A stretch of DNA of 64,000 bases from Kaistia adipata DSM 17808 (GCF_000423225.1 NZ_AUHO01000010.1:496001-560000), one strand, 5' to 3'. Positions 53,826 to 62,320 are shown, numbered from the stretch's first letter. Translations and numbers: made by a program. Notes: generated by a model not told the origin, from the sequence alone.

Positions 53826-54164
53826 ATGACCGACGCGACCGCGCATGCCGACACGCAGCAGCACCATCCGGTGAAGCTCTACCTGACGGTCTGGGTCTGG
53901 CTGTTCATCCTCAGCGCCTGCTCCTATTTCGTCGACTATGTCGGCGTGCAGGGCCTGCTGCGCTGGTCGCTGATCATCCTGTTCATGCTGCTGAAGGCCG
54001 GCCTGATCGTCGCCATCTTCATGCACATGGCCTGGGAGCGGCTGACGCTGATCTACGCGATCCTGCTGCCGCCGCTGCTGATCCTGGTCTTCGTCGCCAT
54101 CATGGTGGCCGAGTCCAACTACACGCTGCTGACGCGAGTGATGAACTTCGCCAGCGGCACGTAG
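53826..54164 (+). CDS. Prokaryotic cytochrome c oxidase subunit IV family protein
   Basis: A 112-residue membrane protein with three spans (LYLTVWVWLFILSACSYFVDYVG, LLKAGLIVAIFMHMAWERLTLIYAILLPPLLILVFVAIMVAESNY). The FMHMAWE motif is that of the COX4 pro family (CtaF/CyoD-like), small subunits that stabilise CuB insertion. It lies nine bases after coxP and completes the operon. It would be the fifth subunit in an otherwise coxMNOP-like cluster. Confidence 0.88.
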   Translation: MTDATAHADTQQHHPVKLYLTVWVWLFILSACSYFVDYVGVQGLLRWSLIILFMLLKAGLIVAIFMHMAWERLTLIYAILLPPLLILVFVAIMVAESNYTLLTRVMNFASGT

Positions 54165-54270
54165 GGATCCGCGCTGCTCCGGGCAGCCCCGCCGCCGTTT
54201 CACGTGAACCGCTCCAAGGCGGTTTGCGCGCGGCGGAGCCTGCGCGACAAGCGTGCGAGGCGGGAGGGGT

Positions 54271-54564
54271 CTAGCCGCCGGAGGGCGGCAGGCGGCGGCG
54301 GACGGCACTGCGGGCCCGGAGCCGCGCGCGCTTCTTCGCCTCGCGCGCATGGGTGCGGTTGACGATGATGTTGAGCGCCTCGTTGAGGCGCGACTGCCAG
54401 TCCTCGCCCGAGGCCTTGAAGTGTTCGATGACCCGCGTGCTCAACGTCAGCGACGTGGTGACGAGGTCGTCGCCGGCGGCTTTCCGTCCGCGACGCGTCG
54501 TCGGCGTGGCGTCGTCCGCGATGACGTCGATGGTGTCGTCGTCCGAAATCTCCGAAGCAGGCAT
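54271..54564 (-). CDS. BrnA-like antitoxin-type protein, without toxin partner
   Basis: The 97-residue product has the BrnA-like segment TLSTRVIEHFKASGEDWQSRLNEALNIIVN, matching the ribbon-helix-helix antitoxin core (LSxxVxxxFKxxGxxWQxRxNxAL), then a strongly basic end (REAKKRARLRARSAVRRRLPP). BrnA normally pairs with the BrnT ribonuclease encoded directly upstream; no such gene is present on either side. GGGAG precedes the ATG at 54564. An inverted repeat GTGACCGAGGTCAC at 54632-54645 could be its own binding site. A solitary DNA-binding regulator is the likeliest present role. Confidence 0.75.
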   Translation of the reverse strand: MPASEISDDDTIDVIADDATPTTRRGRKAAGDDLVTTSLTLSTRVIEHFKASGEDWQSRLNEALNIIVNRTHAREAKKRARLRARSAVRRRLPPSGG

Positions 54565-54660
54565 CCGCTCCCTTTCTCGTATGGCATTCCTATTATCATG
54601 CCGAGCCTGCCCTTACGGTAGGTTTTGTACAGTGACCGAGGTCACACCTCGCGCGTTGCC

Positions 54661-55830
54661 TCAGAGAAGCGCCTGTCCGATGTCGGCGATCAGGTCCTCC
54701 GCCGCCTCGATGCCCGCCGAGAGGCGCACCAGCCCCTCCGAGATGCCGATCGATTCGCGCTGGGCGGCTGGGATCGAGGCATGGGTCATGGTGGCGGGGT
54801 GCTCGATCAGGCTCTCGACGCCGCCGAGGCTCTCGGCCAGCGTGAAGAGGCGCACGCGTTCGAGGAAGCGCCTGGTGCCGGCGAGGTCGCGGTCGAACTC
54901 GACGCTGATCATGCCGCCATAGGCGTGCATCTGCCGCCGGGCGATCGCGTGCTGCGGATGGCTCTCGAGCCCCGGATAGATCACGCGCTTCACGTCGGGT
55001 CGCGCCTCCAGCCAGCGCGCGATGGCGAGGCCGTTCTCCGAATGGCGCTGCATGCGGAGCGCCAGCGTCTTCAGCCCGCGCAGCGCCAGGAAGCTGTCGA
55101 ACGGCCCGGAAATGGCGCCGACGGCGTTCTGCAGGAAGCGGATCTGCTTGGCGATCTCTGGGTTCGATCCGACGACGACCGTGCCGCCGATCATGTCGGA
55201 ATGGCCGTTCAGGTACTTGGTCGTCGAGTGCACGACGATGTCGATGCCGAATTCCAGCGGCCGCTGGATGTAGGGGCTGGCGAAGGTGTTGTCGGCGACG
55301 GTGATCAGGCCGCGCCGCTTCGCCAGCGCCGCGATCGCCTCGAGGTCGACGATCCGGAGCAGCGGATTGGTCGGCGTCTCGATCCAGAGCAGCTTGGTCT
55401 CTGGCCGGATCGCCGCCTCGACGGCGGCGAGATCGGTGAAGTCGGCGAAGGAGACCTCGAGCCCGGCGGTGCGCCTGCGCACCTTGTCGAGCAGGCGGAA
55501 CGTGCCGCCATAGAGATCGTCGGTGGCGACGATGTGGTCGCCGACGGAGAGCAGCTCCAGCGTCGTGGCGATTGCGGCGAGGCCGGAGGCGAAGGCGAAG
55601 CCGGCCGTGCCGCTTTCGAGATCGGCGATGGCACGCTCGAAGGCGAAGCGGGTCGGGTTCTGCGAGCGGCCATACTCGAAGCCCTTGTGAACGCCGGGGC
55701 TTTCCTGCGCATAGGTCGAGGTGGCGTAGATCGGCACCATGACCGCGCCGGTCAGCGGGTCATGGCTCTGGCCGCCATGGATGGTGCGGGTGTCGAAGGC
55801 CAGTCGGTTCGTCTTTTCCGGCTTGTTCAA
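54661..55830 (-). CDS. Trans-sulfuration PLP enzyme (cystathionine gamma-lyase/synthase)
   Basis: The 389-residue enzyme of the Cys/Met metabolism PLP family shows RSQNPTRFAFERAIADLESG, FASGLAAI, WIETPTNPLLRIVD, and the PLP-lysine in HSTTKYLNGHSDMIGG (Lys205). With the cystathionine beta-synthase gene directly upstream, the reaction is most likely cleavage of cystathionine to cysteine (reverse trans-sulfuration), though a gamma-synthase or homocysteine-producing activity cannot be excluded. The start is TTG 55830: it overlaps the upstream stop (TTGA) and AGAGG lies eight bases before it, while the first ATG downstream would remove conserved residues. Confidence 0.92.
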   Translation of the reverse strand: MNKPEKTNRLAFDTRTIHGGQSHDPLTGAVMVPIYATSTYAQESPGVHKGFEYGRSQNPTRFAFERAIADLESGTAGFAFASGLAAIATTLELLSVGDHIVATDDLYGGTFRLLDKVRRRTAGLEVSFADFTDLAAVEAAIRPETKLLWIETPTNPLLRIVDLEAIAALAKRRGLITVADNTFASPYIQRPLEFGIDIVVHSTTKYLNGHSDMIGGTVVVGSNPEIAKQIRFLQNAVGAISGPFDSFLALRGLKTLALRMQRHSENGLAIARWLEARPDVKRVIYPGLESHPQHAIARRQMHAYGGMISVEFDRDLAGTRRFLERVRLFTLAESLGGVESLIEHPATMTHASIPAAQRESIGISEGLVRLSAGIEAAEDLIADIGQALL

Positions 55831-57233
55831 GGCGCCAACCTCTCGTGATTGATCAGGTCCATGCGGGTGATCAGGCCGACGAACTCGTCGCCGTCCATGA
55901 CGATGGCGACCTCGTCGCGCTCGAATACCGGCAGCAATGCGTCGATCGGCTCGCCGGCCTGCAGAGTGTGCAGCGCCGTCACCATGGTGTCGCGTACCGA
56001 GGCGCCGAAATCGCGCCGGCCCGCATGGCCGACGCGGCGCAGGCCGTTCAGCACGTCGCTCTCGTCGAGCAGGCCGATCAGGCTGCCATGCTCGATGACG
56101 GGCAGCTGCGACACGTCGGCCGAACGCATGCGGGCATAGGCGGTCGACAGCGTGTCGTCGGGCGCGACGGTGACGGTGGTGCCGTCGGCATAGGTGCGGG
56201 CCACCAGGTCGCGCAGATTGTTGTGGCGGATCTTCTCGATCAGGCCCTGCTCGGCGACCCAGACGTCGTTGAACACCTTGGAGAGATATTTGTTGCCGCT
56301 GTCGCAGACGAGGGTGACGACGCGTTGCGGCGTCGTCTGTTCGCGGCAATAGCGCAAGGCGGCCGCCAGCAGCGTGCCGGAGGAGGAGCCGGCGAGGATG
56401 CCCTCCTGCGCCAGCAGGGCGCGCGCCGCGGCGATGCTCTCGCGGTCGGAGATGGTGTAGGCGGCGGAGACCAGCGACAGGTCGCAGTTCGACGGCACGA
56501 AATCCTCGCCGATGCCCTCGACCGCCCAACTGCCCGGCTCGATCGTCTCGCCGGTGTTGACCAGCGGCGCCAGGATCGAGCCCTTCGGGTCGGCCAGCAC
56601 CATTCTTGTCTTGGGCGAGGCGCGCTTCAGGTAGCGGCCGATGCCGGTCAGCGTGCCGCCCGAGCCGACGCCGACGACGACCGCGTCGACGTCGCCGTCC
56701 ATCTGTTCGAGGATCTCCGGCCCGGTCGTCGTCTCGTGCGCCAGCGGATTGGCGGGATTGGCGAACTGGTTGACGAAGAAGCCGCCGGTCTCCGCGGCGA
56801 TCCGCGCGCCCATGTCCTGGTAATAGTCCGGGTGGCCCTTGCCGACGTCGGAGCGGGTCGTGCGCACGTCGGCGCCGATGGCGCGCAGATGCTGCACCTT
56901 CTCGCGCGACATCTTGTCGGGCACGACGAGGATCAGGTGATAGCCCCTCGGCAGCGCCACCTGGGCGAGGCCGAGGCCGGTATTGCCGGCCGTCGCCTCG
57001 ACGAGCGTGCCGCCCGGCTTCAGCCTGCCGTCCGCCTCCGCCGCGCGGATCATCGACAGGGCGATGCGGTCCTTGATCGAGCCGCCGGGGTTCTGGCTCT
57101 CCAGCTTGACGAAGAGACGGCACGGGCCGGTGTCGAAAGTCGTCAGCTCGACCACCGGCGTGCGGCCGATCAGGTCGAGGCTGGAACGGACGGGGCGGGG
57201 AAGCGGAGATTCGGGGACGGCGCGGTCTGTCAT
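55827..57233 (-). CDS. Cystathionine beta-synthase with CBS domain pair
   Basis: The 468-residue protein has a PLP fold II domain (SQNPGGSIKDRIALSM with Lys54, TAGNTGLGLA, GVGSGGTLTGIGRYLK phosphate loop) of about 330 residues and two C-terminal CBS domains (TTVTVAPDDTLSTAYARMRSADVSQLPVIE and HTLQAGEPIDALLPVFERDEVAIVMDGDEFVGLITRMDL). CBS condenses serine or O-acetylserine with homocysteine to cystathionine; the CBS pair may sense SAM or nucleotides. ATG 57233 has GGAGG five bases upstream and is preferred over 57245. The next gene, the gamma-lyase, overlaps its stop. Together they move sulfur from homocysteine to cysteine. Confidence 0.94.
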   Translation of the reverse strand: MTDRAVPESPLPRPVRSSLDLIGRTPVVELTTFDTGPCRLFVKLESQNPGGSIKDRIALSMIRAAEADGRLKPGGTLVEATAGNTGLGLAQVALPRGYHLILVVPDKMSREKVQHLRAIGADVRTTRSDVGKGHPDYYQDMGARIAAETGGFFVNQFANPANPLAHETTTGPEILEQMDGDVDAVVVGVGSGGTLTGIGRYLKRASPKTRMVLADPKGSILAPLVNTGETIEPGSWAVEGIGEDFVPSNCDLSLVSAAYTISDRESIAAARALLAQEGILAGSSSGTLLAAALRYCREQTTPQRVVTLVCDSGNKYLSKVFNDVWVAEQGLIEKIRHNNLRDLVARTYADGTTVTVAPDDTLSTAYARMRSADVSQLPVIEHGSLIGLLDESDVLNGLRRVGHAGRRDFGASVRDTMVTALHTLQAGEPIDALLPVFERDEVAIVMDGDEFVGLITRMDLINHERLAP

Positions 57234-57475
57234 GATGCCCTCCACATGACGCGATTGACGGCGATCAGCTTCTCAGCATGTGGCGTCGACGCCTCGAACG
57301 GCAAGCCCGACGGTTCCGCCGCCGCCGCCCTCGGCGCAAATTCATGCCTTCCAAACAGTAGTGGAATCGGCCTGTCGAAGGCGCTGGCGCGGCGCGTCGT
57401 TGCGGATATGCTGGACGTACGGGAAGGCTGTGCACCGCCAGCTGCATTTGGCGGCTTGCCGATCTGCTGGAGTCA

Positions 57476-57497
57476 TTATAACGTCCTTACGTCATAA
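57476..57497. promoter_or_regulatory. Inverted repeat upstream of first ABC operon
   Basis: Arms TTATaACGT and ACGTcATAA surround CCTT; each arm is nine bases with one mismatch. It lies 55 bases before the binding-protein gene. The 8-mer TTATAACG recurs at 60888 before the next ABC operon. The remaining intergenic sequence (57234-57475) shows no coding frame. Confidence 0.55.
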
Positions 57498-57552
57498 CAG
57501 AATGATGGCCGGTTACACCGCCGGACCGTCGACATGCGAACGGAGGGGTACC

Positions 57553-58845
57553 GTGACGATCAGACCGCTGATGGGCTTGTTTCTGGGTTCCGCCATGGCC
57601 GCGTTTTCCAGCGTGGCCTGGGCCGAGGACGTAACCGTATCGTTCCTGACGCATTGGCCGCCGGAGACGGTCGCCAAGCTCGAGGCCGCCGCCGCCACCT
57701 ATGCCAAGGACCATCCGGGCGTGAAGGTGGAAGTGCGCGCCGTGCCGTTCGGCGACCTTCTGACGACGCTGCGCTCGCAGGCCGGCCAGGCCGGCGGTCC
57801 GACGATCGCGGGCATCTATGACCTCTGGCTGCCGGAGCTGGCGCGCGACAAGCTCGTCAACGCCGCGCCGGACGCGAACGCCACCGACGTCAAGACCAAC
57901 TGGCCGAACGGCGTGGCGACCGCCGCCAGCGTCGGCGGCACGGTCTATGGCTATCCGAACGAGATCGACGTCTACGCGCTGAACTACAACAAGAAGCTGT
58001 TCGAGGAAGCCGGCATCAAGGAAGCGCCGAAGACCTGGGACGAGTTCGTCGCCGCCGCGGAGAAGCTGACCAACAAGGACAAGGGCCAGCAGGGCTTCGG
58101 CATGATCAACTCGTGGGCGGCCGGCGTCGTCCATCCCTTCGCCTCGCTGCTCGCCTCGAATGGCGGCGCGCTGGTGGTCGACGGCAAGCCGCAGCTCGAC
58201 AGCGAAAACGCCAAGGAGACCTTCGCGCTCTACGAGAAGCTGATCCAGTCGGGCGCCTCGGTCGCCACCATGGGCACGGCCGACGCCAATACGACCGGCC
58301 CGTTCCTCGACAATTTCGTCTCCGGCAAGACCGGCATGATCATCATGGCGAACTGGTGGGAATCGGCGCTGAAGGCCGGTATGGGCGACCGCTTCGCCGA
58401 TGTCGCGACCGCGCCGATCCCGGTTGGCCCGAAGGGCGACGGCCCGCACTCGATCTCCTATTCCTGGATGACCGTCGTCTCGGACGGCGCCTCGGACGCC
58501 GAGAAGAAGGCGGCCTGGGACTTCCTCGCCTGGTTCAACGGCCCGACCTCGGGCGAGAACGGCGCCTCGGCCATGGGCGACCTGCTGCAGTCCATGGGCA
58601 TCCTGCCGTCGCGCACCTCCGACGTCGCCGCCTTCGCCGACCGGCTGAAGACGCCGTTCCTTTCCGGCTATGTCGACGTGCTGTCGGAAGCCCGTCCGTT
58701 CCCGACCGTGCTCGGCGGCCAGGAATTCACGGAATCGCTGCAGGCCCAGATCGAGGCGCTGCAGTTCGGCAAGACGACCGCCGCCGAGGCCGCCGCCGCG
58801 GCCCAGGCCGACGCCGTCTCGATCCTCGAGAAAGCCGCGCAGTAA
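57553..58845 (+). CDS. Extracellular sugar-binding protein of ABC transporter (family 1)
   Basis: The 430-residue protein begins at a GTG with GGAGG six bases upstream, has a signal peptide (LMGLFLGSAMAAFSSVAWA) and the CUT1 binding-protein fold: VTVSFLTHWPPETVAKLEAAAATYAKDHPGVKVEV, YGYPNEIDVYALNYNKKLFEEAGI and the C-terminal helical region [34 protein letters not shown]. It feeds the two permeases that follow after a palindromic repeat. Many Trp/Tyr in the cleft (MANWWESAL, SYSWMTV) suggest an oligosaccharide or glycoside ligand; nature unknown. Confidence 0.92.
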   Translation: MTIRPLMGLFLGSAMAAFSSVAWAEDVTVSFLTHWPPETVAKLEAAAATYAKDHPGVKVEVRAVPFGDLLTTLRSQAGQAGGPTIAGIYDLWLPELARDKLVNAAPDANATDVKTNWPNGVATAASVGGTVYGYPNEIDVYALNYNKKLFEEAGIKEAPKTWDEFVAAAEKLTNKDKGQQGFGMINSWAAGVVHPFASLLASNGGALVVDGKPQLDSENAKETFALYEKLIQSGASVATMGTADANTTGPFLDNFVSGKTGMIIMANWWESALKAGMGDRFADVATAPIPVGPKGDGPHSISYSWMTVVSDGASDAEKKAAWDFLAWFNGPTSGENGASAMGDLLQSMGILPSRTSDVAAFADRLKTPFLSGYVDVLSEARPFPTVLGGQEFTESLQAQIEALQFGKTTAAEAAAAAQADAVSILEKAAQ

Positions 58846-58856
58846 AGGCGTCTCCA

Positions 58857-58932
58857 TCGTCATCCCGGGCTCGGCCCGGAATCCCTTCGGCCGACCGCCC
58901 GGCCGAAGGGATTCCCCTCGCGGGAATGACGA
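58857..58932. repeat. Palindromic repeat element (REP-like) between binding-protein and permease genes
   Basis: The 76-base unit starts TCGTCATCCCGGGC and ends GGGAATGACGA, so its ends are inverted relative to each other, and holds a perfect 15-bp stem (58879-58893 with 58900-58914, loop ACCGCC). It is the Rhizobiales type of palindromic element (GTCATYCCCGGG...). Sitting between the binding-protein gene and the permeases it can stabilise the upstream mRNA and give more binding protein than permease. Confidence 0.75.
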
Positions 58933-59029
58933 CTGATTTGGACACCTTGACCCCTCGCCCGCGTCCGTGGGCGAGGGACCAGGAAGTGCGTGCCTGCCGG
59001 GCGCGCCTCAACAGAGCATTCCGTTCCGC

Positions 59030-59917
59030 ATGATTGGCCTTCGAAAATCAATCTTCGCCATGCTGGCGCCGGGGCTGGGGCTGATCGCCGTCTTCATCCT
59101 CGTGCCGATCGCGCTGACCGTCTGGCTCGCCTTCACCAAATGGTCGGTGCAGACGCCGTTCTCGAGCGCCACCTTCATCGGCCTCGACAATTTCCGCGAG
59201 ATCTTCGGCTCGACCTCCGTCGGGCGCGACTTCAAGGGCGCGATGATCAACACGGCGCTCTATTCGGTGCTGTCGATCGTGCTGATCCTGCCGCTTTCCG
59301 TCGTCTTCGGCATGCTGATCCACCAGGCCGAGCTCAAGGGCGCCAACCTGCTCCGCACCATCCTGTTCGCCACCTACATGGTGCCGATGATCGCGGTGGC
59401 GCTGGTGTTTTCAAAACTCTATTCGCCGACCGAGGGGCCGTTCAACCAGATCCTGTCCTGGGTCGGCATCGGCCCGCAGCCCTGGCTGTCCTCGCCCGAT
59501 ACGGCGCTGGTCTCGATCGTGCTTCTGAACGTCTGGCAGCAGGTCGGCTATTTCACCATCCTGATCATCGCCGGGCTGACCCAGATCCCGACCTCGATCT
59601 ACGAGGCGGCGCGGATGGACGGCGCGCGCGGGCCGGCGCTGTTCGGCTACATGACGCTGCCGCTCCTGAGGCGGACGCTGCTGTTCTCCGCCGTGATCGC
59701 GCTGATCAACGCCGTGCAGGTGTTCGAGCCGGTGGCACTGATCACCCAGGGTGGCCCGGTCGGCTCGACCAACGTCATGACCTACCACATCCGCCGCGTC
59801 GGCATCGAGCGCGCCCAGGGCGGGCTCGGCTCCGCCATGTCGGTGACGCTGCTGCTCGCGCTCGTCATCACGGTCACCGCCGTCTTCGCCTTCGCGCGCC
59901 GGGAGGATCGGCGATGA
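59030..59917 (+). CDS. Carbohydrate ABC transporter permease, MalF type
   Basis: A 295-residue CUT1 permease with six spans and the EAA loop SIYEAARMDGARGPALFGYMTLPLL. It starts at ATG 59030 (MIGLRKSIFAMLAPGLGLIAVF), 184 bases after the binding-protein gene; that gap contains a palindromic repeat. No clear ribosome site is seen before the ATG. The stop overlaps the next permease start (ATGA), so the pair is coupled. It assembles with that permease and a distant ATPase. Confidence 0.92.
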   Translation: MIGLRKSIFAMLAPGLGLIAVFILVPIALTVWLAFTKWSVQTPFSSATFIGLDNFREIFGSTSVGRDFKGAMINTALYSVLSIVLILPLSVVFGMLIHQAELKGANLLRTILFATYMVPMIAVALVFSKLYSPTEGPFNQILSWVGIGPQPWLSSPDTALVSIVLLNVWQQVGYFTILIIAGLTQIPTSIYEAARMDGARGPALFGYMTLPLLRRTLLFSAVIALINAVQVFEPVALITQGGPVGSTNVMTYHIRRVGIERAQGGLGSAMSVTLLLALVITVTAVFAFARREDRR

Positions 59918-60780
59918 ACGCGCAGGGACGTCTTCCCGCCACCGGCGCCGGCGCCACCGGCTGGCGCGCCTTCCTCTATCTCTTGATGATCGCGATCGCC
60001 GTCGCCTCGGCCTTCCCGCTCGTCTGGATGGTTCTCTCCAGCCTGAAGACGCCGGCCGAGGCGATGCAGACCCCGCCGGTCTGGATCCCGCAGACGCCGT
60101 CGCTCGACAGCTACCAGAAGGTGGCGGACCTGATCAGCGTCGGCCGGTCCTTCATGAATTCGGCCGTGATCGCCGGCATCACCACCGCCGGCATCCTTCT
60201 GACCTCGCTGATGGCGGGCTTCGCCTTCGCCAAATACCGCTTCCGCTATCGCGAGGCCTTGTTCGCGATCACCATCGCGACGATGTTCCTGCCGCCGATC
60301 GTGACGCTCATTCCGCTCTACCGGCTGGTCGGCTCGATCGGGCTCAACGCCAGCCTCGCCGGCGTCATCATCCCGAACCTCGCCAATGCCTTCGGCATCT
60401 TCCTGATGCGCCAGTTCATCGCCGGCGTGCCGGACGAACTGCTGGAGGCGGCGCGGCTCGACGGCGCCTCGGAGTTCCGCATCCTGTTCCGCATCGTGGC
60501 GCCCGCCGTCGCTCCGGCGCTGGCGGCGCTCGCGCTGTTCGCCTTCGTCTATCACTGGAACAGCTATCTCTGGCCGCTCACCGTGCTGCAGGGCAATGCC
60601 GACAACTACCCGATCGTCATCAGTCTCTCGCGGCTGCTCTCCTACAACCGCTCCGCCGTCAATACGGGCCTGGTGATGGCGGGGGCGACGCTCGCCGTGC
60701 TGCCGCCGCTGATCCTGTTCGTGTTCCTGCAGCGCTTCTTCGTCCGCACCATCACCGCTTCCGGCATGACCGGACAGTGA
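59914..60780 (+). CDS. Carbohydrate ABC transporter permease, MalG type
   Basis: A 288-residue CUT1 permease, six spans, with EAA loop ELLEAARLDGASEFRILFRIVAP and the MalG-like beginning (FPLVWMVLSSLKTPAEAMQTPP). The ATG at 59914 overlaps the previous stop by four bases and GGAGG lies eight bases before it. Its operon (57553-60780) has no ATPase gene; a general CUT1 ATPase encoded elsewhere would be used. Confidence 0.93.
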   Translation: MNAQGRLPATGAGATGWRAFLYLLMIAIAVASAFPLVWMVLSSLKTPAEAMQTPPVWIPQTPSLDSYQKVADLISVGRSFMNSAVIAGITTAGILLTSLMAGFAFAKYRFRYREALFAITIATMFLPPIVTLIPLYRLVGSIGLNASLAGVIIPNLANAFGIFLMRQFIAGVPDELLEAARLDGASEFRILFRIVAPAVAPALAALALFAFVYHWNSYLWPLTVLQGNADNYPIVISLSRLLSYNRSAVNTGLVMAGATLAVLPPLILFVFLQRFFVRTITASGMTGQ

Positions 60781-60885
60781 GGCCGACACCGACGACGACC
60801 TCCCGCTGCGCCGGCCTGAAAAATCCGGCGCAGCATCCCAGAATCCCACTTGTCACCCTGCGGCATCCGGCTAGAGTGATTACGA

Positions 60886-60895
60886 CGTTATAACG
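60886..60895. promoter_or_regulatory. Palindromic site upstream of second ABC operon
   Basis: CGTTATAACG, a perfect 10-base palindrome inside a longer, partly symmetrical AT-rich stretch (60880-60901), 34 bases before the binding-protein gene. Eight bases (TTATAACG) are shared with the site at 57476, so one regulator may act on both operons. Confidence 0.5.
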
Positions 60896-60928
60896 ACATA
60901 AGCACTGTCAAAGAGGGGAAGACCGGTT

Positions 60929-62179
60929 ATGTTGAACGTTCGCAGACATCTGAAATCCGCCGCCATCGGCGCGCTCGCGCTCGCCGCCACCGCGCTCTCG
61001 GCCACGGCCGGCGAGGTGACGCTCTGGAGCTGGCGCACCGAGGACCAGGCGGCGATGGAGAAGATCTTCGCCGCCTTCACCGCGAAGAACCCTGACGTCA
61101 CCGTCAAGCTGCAGTTCACGCCCGACGCCGACTACCAGAACCGGCTGTCGACGGCGCTGCGCGGCGGCAAGGGCCCTGATATCGCCCAGCTCAAGGCCTA
61201 TGGCGAGCTGCAGCCGCTGGTCGACGGCGGCTATCTCGACGTGCTCGACGAGAGCGTGCCGGCGCTGAAGGAGTTCACGCCGGCGGCGCTGAGCGGCTCG
61301 GTCGGAATCGCCGACGGCAAGATCTACGGCGTGCCCTATTCGACGCCGGTGATGGGCGTCTTCTACAACACCGAGATCTTCGAGAAGAACGGCATCGCCA
61401 TCCCGAAGACCTATGACGAGTTCGTCGCCGCCTGCGAGAAGCTGAAGGCGGCCGGCGTGCTGCCGATCGCGGCGGGCGGCGCCAACGGTTCCGGCTGGGC
61501 GCTCGAGATCAATGTCGGCGTCGTCGGCCCGTCCGTCTACGGCACCGGCTTCTACGACGAGATGATGAGCGGCAAGGCGAAGTTCACCGATCCGCGCTTC
61601 GTCAAGACGCTCGAGAAGGTCAAGGCGCTGCAGCCCTACTATTCGGACGGCTTCGCCGGCGTCGATTACACCACCGCCACGCAGCAGTTCATCTCCGGCA
61701 AGGCGGCGATGTTCTTCGGCGGCGCCTGGGAGAACGGCAGCTTCAAGGCCCAGAACCCGAACCTGAAGTTCTCGATCTTCCCGTTCCCGGCCGACAAGGC
61801 CGAGGGCCAGGTCGCCGTCTCGGCCTTCTCCGACGGTTCCTATGGGCTTGTCTCGGACAGCGAGAACAAGGAAGACGCGACCAAGGTGCTCGCCTTCATC
61901 GCCTCGCCCGAATTCGCCCAGCTCTTCGCCGACGAGCTCGGCTGGCCGCCGGCCCGCTCCGGCGCTACGGCGAACGATCCCGTCCTGAAGTCGATGCTGG
62001 AAATGCAGACCAACGCCACGCCCTACCTGACGCTGGTCGGCTTCCGCTGGCAGACGCCGACGGCTTCCTCCGTCGTGCAGGCCGAGATCATCGACATGAT
62101 CGAGGGCAAGATCGCGCCGGAGAAGCTCGCGGCAAACGTCGACGCGGCCGTGTCGACCTGGTTCAAGCCGAAGGAGTAG
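60929..62179 (+). CDS. Extracellular sugar-binding protein of ABC transporter (family 1)
   Basis: The 416-residue protein with signal peptide (LKSAAIGALALAATALSATA) has the same family features as the previous binding protein (VTLWSWRTEDQAAMEKIFAAF, GKIYGVPYSTPVMGVFYNTEIFEKNGI, FFGGAWENGSF) but is clearly a distinct sequence, closer to the sugar-binding proteins of the MsmE/NgcE type. GAGGGGAAG precedes the ATG. Its permeases follow after a palindromic element. The ligand is unknown. Confidence 0.92.
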   Translation: MLNVRRHLKSAAIGALALAATALSATAGEVTLWSWRTEDQAAMEKIFAAFTAKNPDVTVKLQFTPDADYQNRLSTALRGGKGPDIAQLKAYGELQPLVDGGYLDVLDESVPALKEFTPAALSGSVGIADGKIYGVPYSTPVMGVFYNTEIFEKNGIAIPKTYDEFVAACEKLKAAGVLPIAAGGANGSGWALEINVGVVGPSVYGTGFYDEMMSGKAKFTDPRFVKTLEKVKALQPYYSDGFAGVDYTTATQQFISGKAAMFFGGAWENGSFKAQNPNLKFSIFPFPADKAEGQVAVSAFSDGSYGLVSDSENKEDATKVLAFIASPEFAQLFADELGWPPARSGATANDPVLKSMLEMQTNATPYLTLVGFRWQTPTASSVVQAEIIDMIEGKIAPEKLAANVDAAVSTWFKPKE

Positions 62180-62198
62180 GCGTCCCGCACGACCTCGG

Positions 62199-62320
62199 CC
62201 CCTCCCCCTTGTGGGGAGGGGTTGGGGAGGGGGTGCCAACTCCCTCCCGCCGATTTCGATCCATCCGGAACAGCCGGCGCCGGTACCCCCACCCTGGCCC
62301 TCCCCGCAAGGGGGAGGGGA
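62199..62320. repeat. Inverted pair of G/C-run palindromic elements
   Basis: Two related units in inverted order flank 48 bases: CCCCTCCCCCTTGTGGGGAGG at about 62199-62219 followed by GGGTTGGGGAGGGGGTG, and ACCCCCACCCTGGCC followed by CTCCCCGCAAGGGGGAGGGG at 62285-62319. Each unit forms a hairpin (CTCCCC...GGGGAG) and the pair can also fold together. Such units are common between genes in Rhizobiales and may stabilise the mRNA upstream. Confidence 0.7.
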
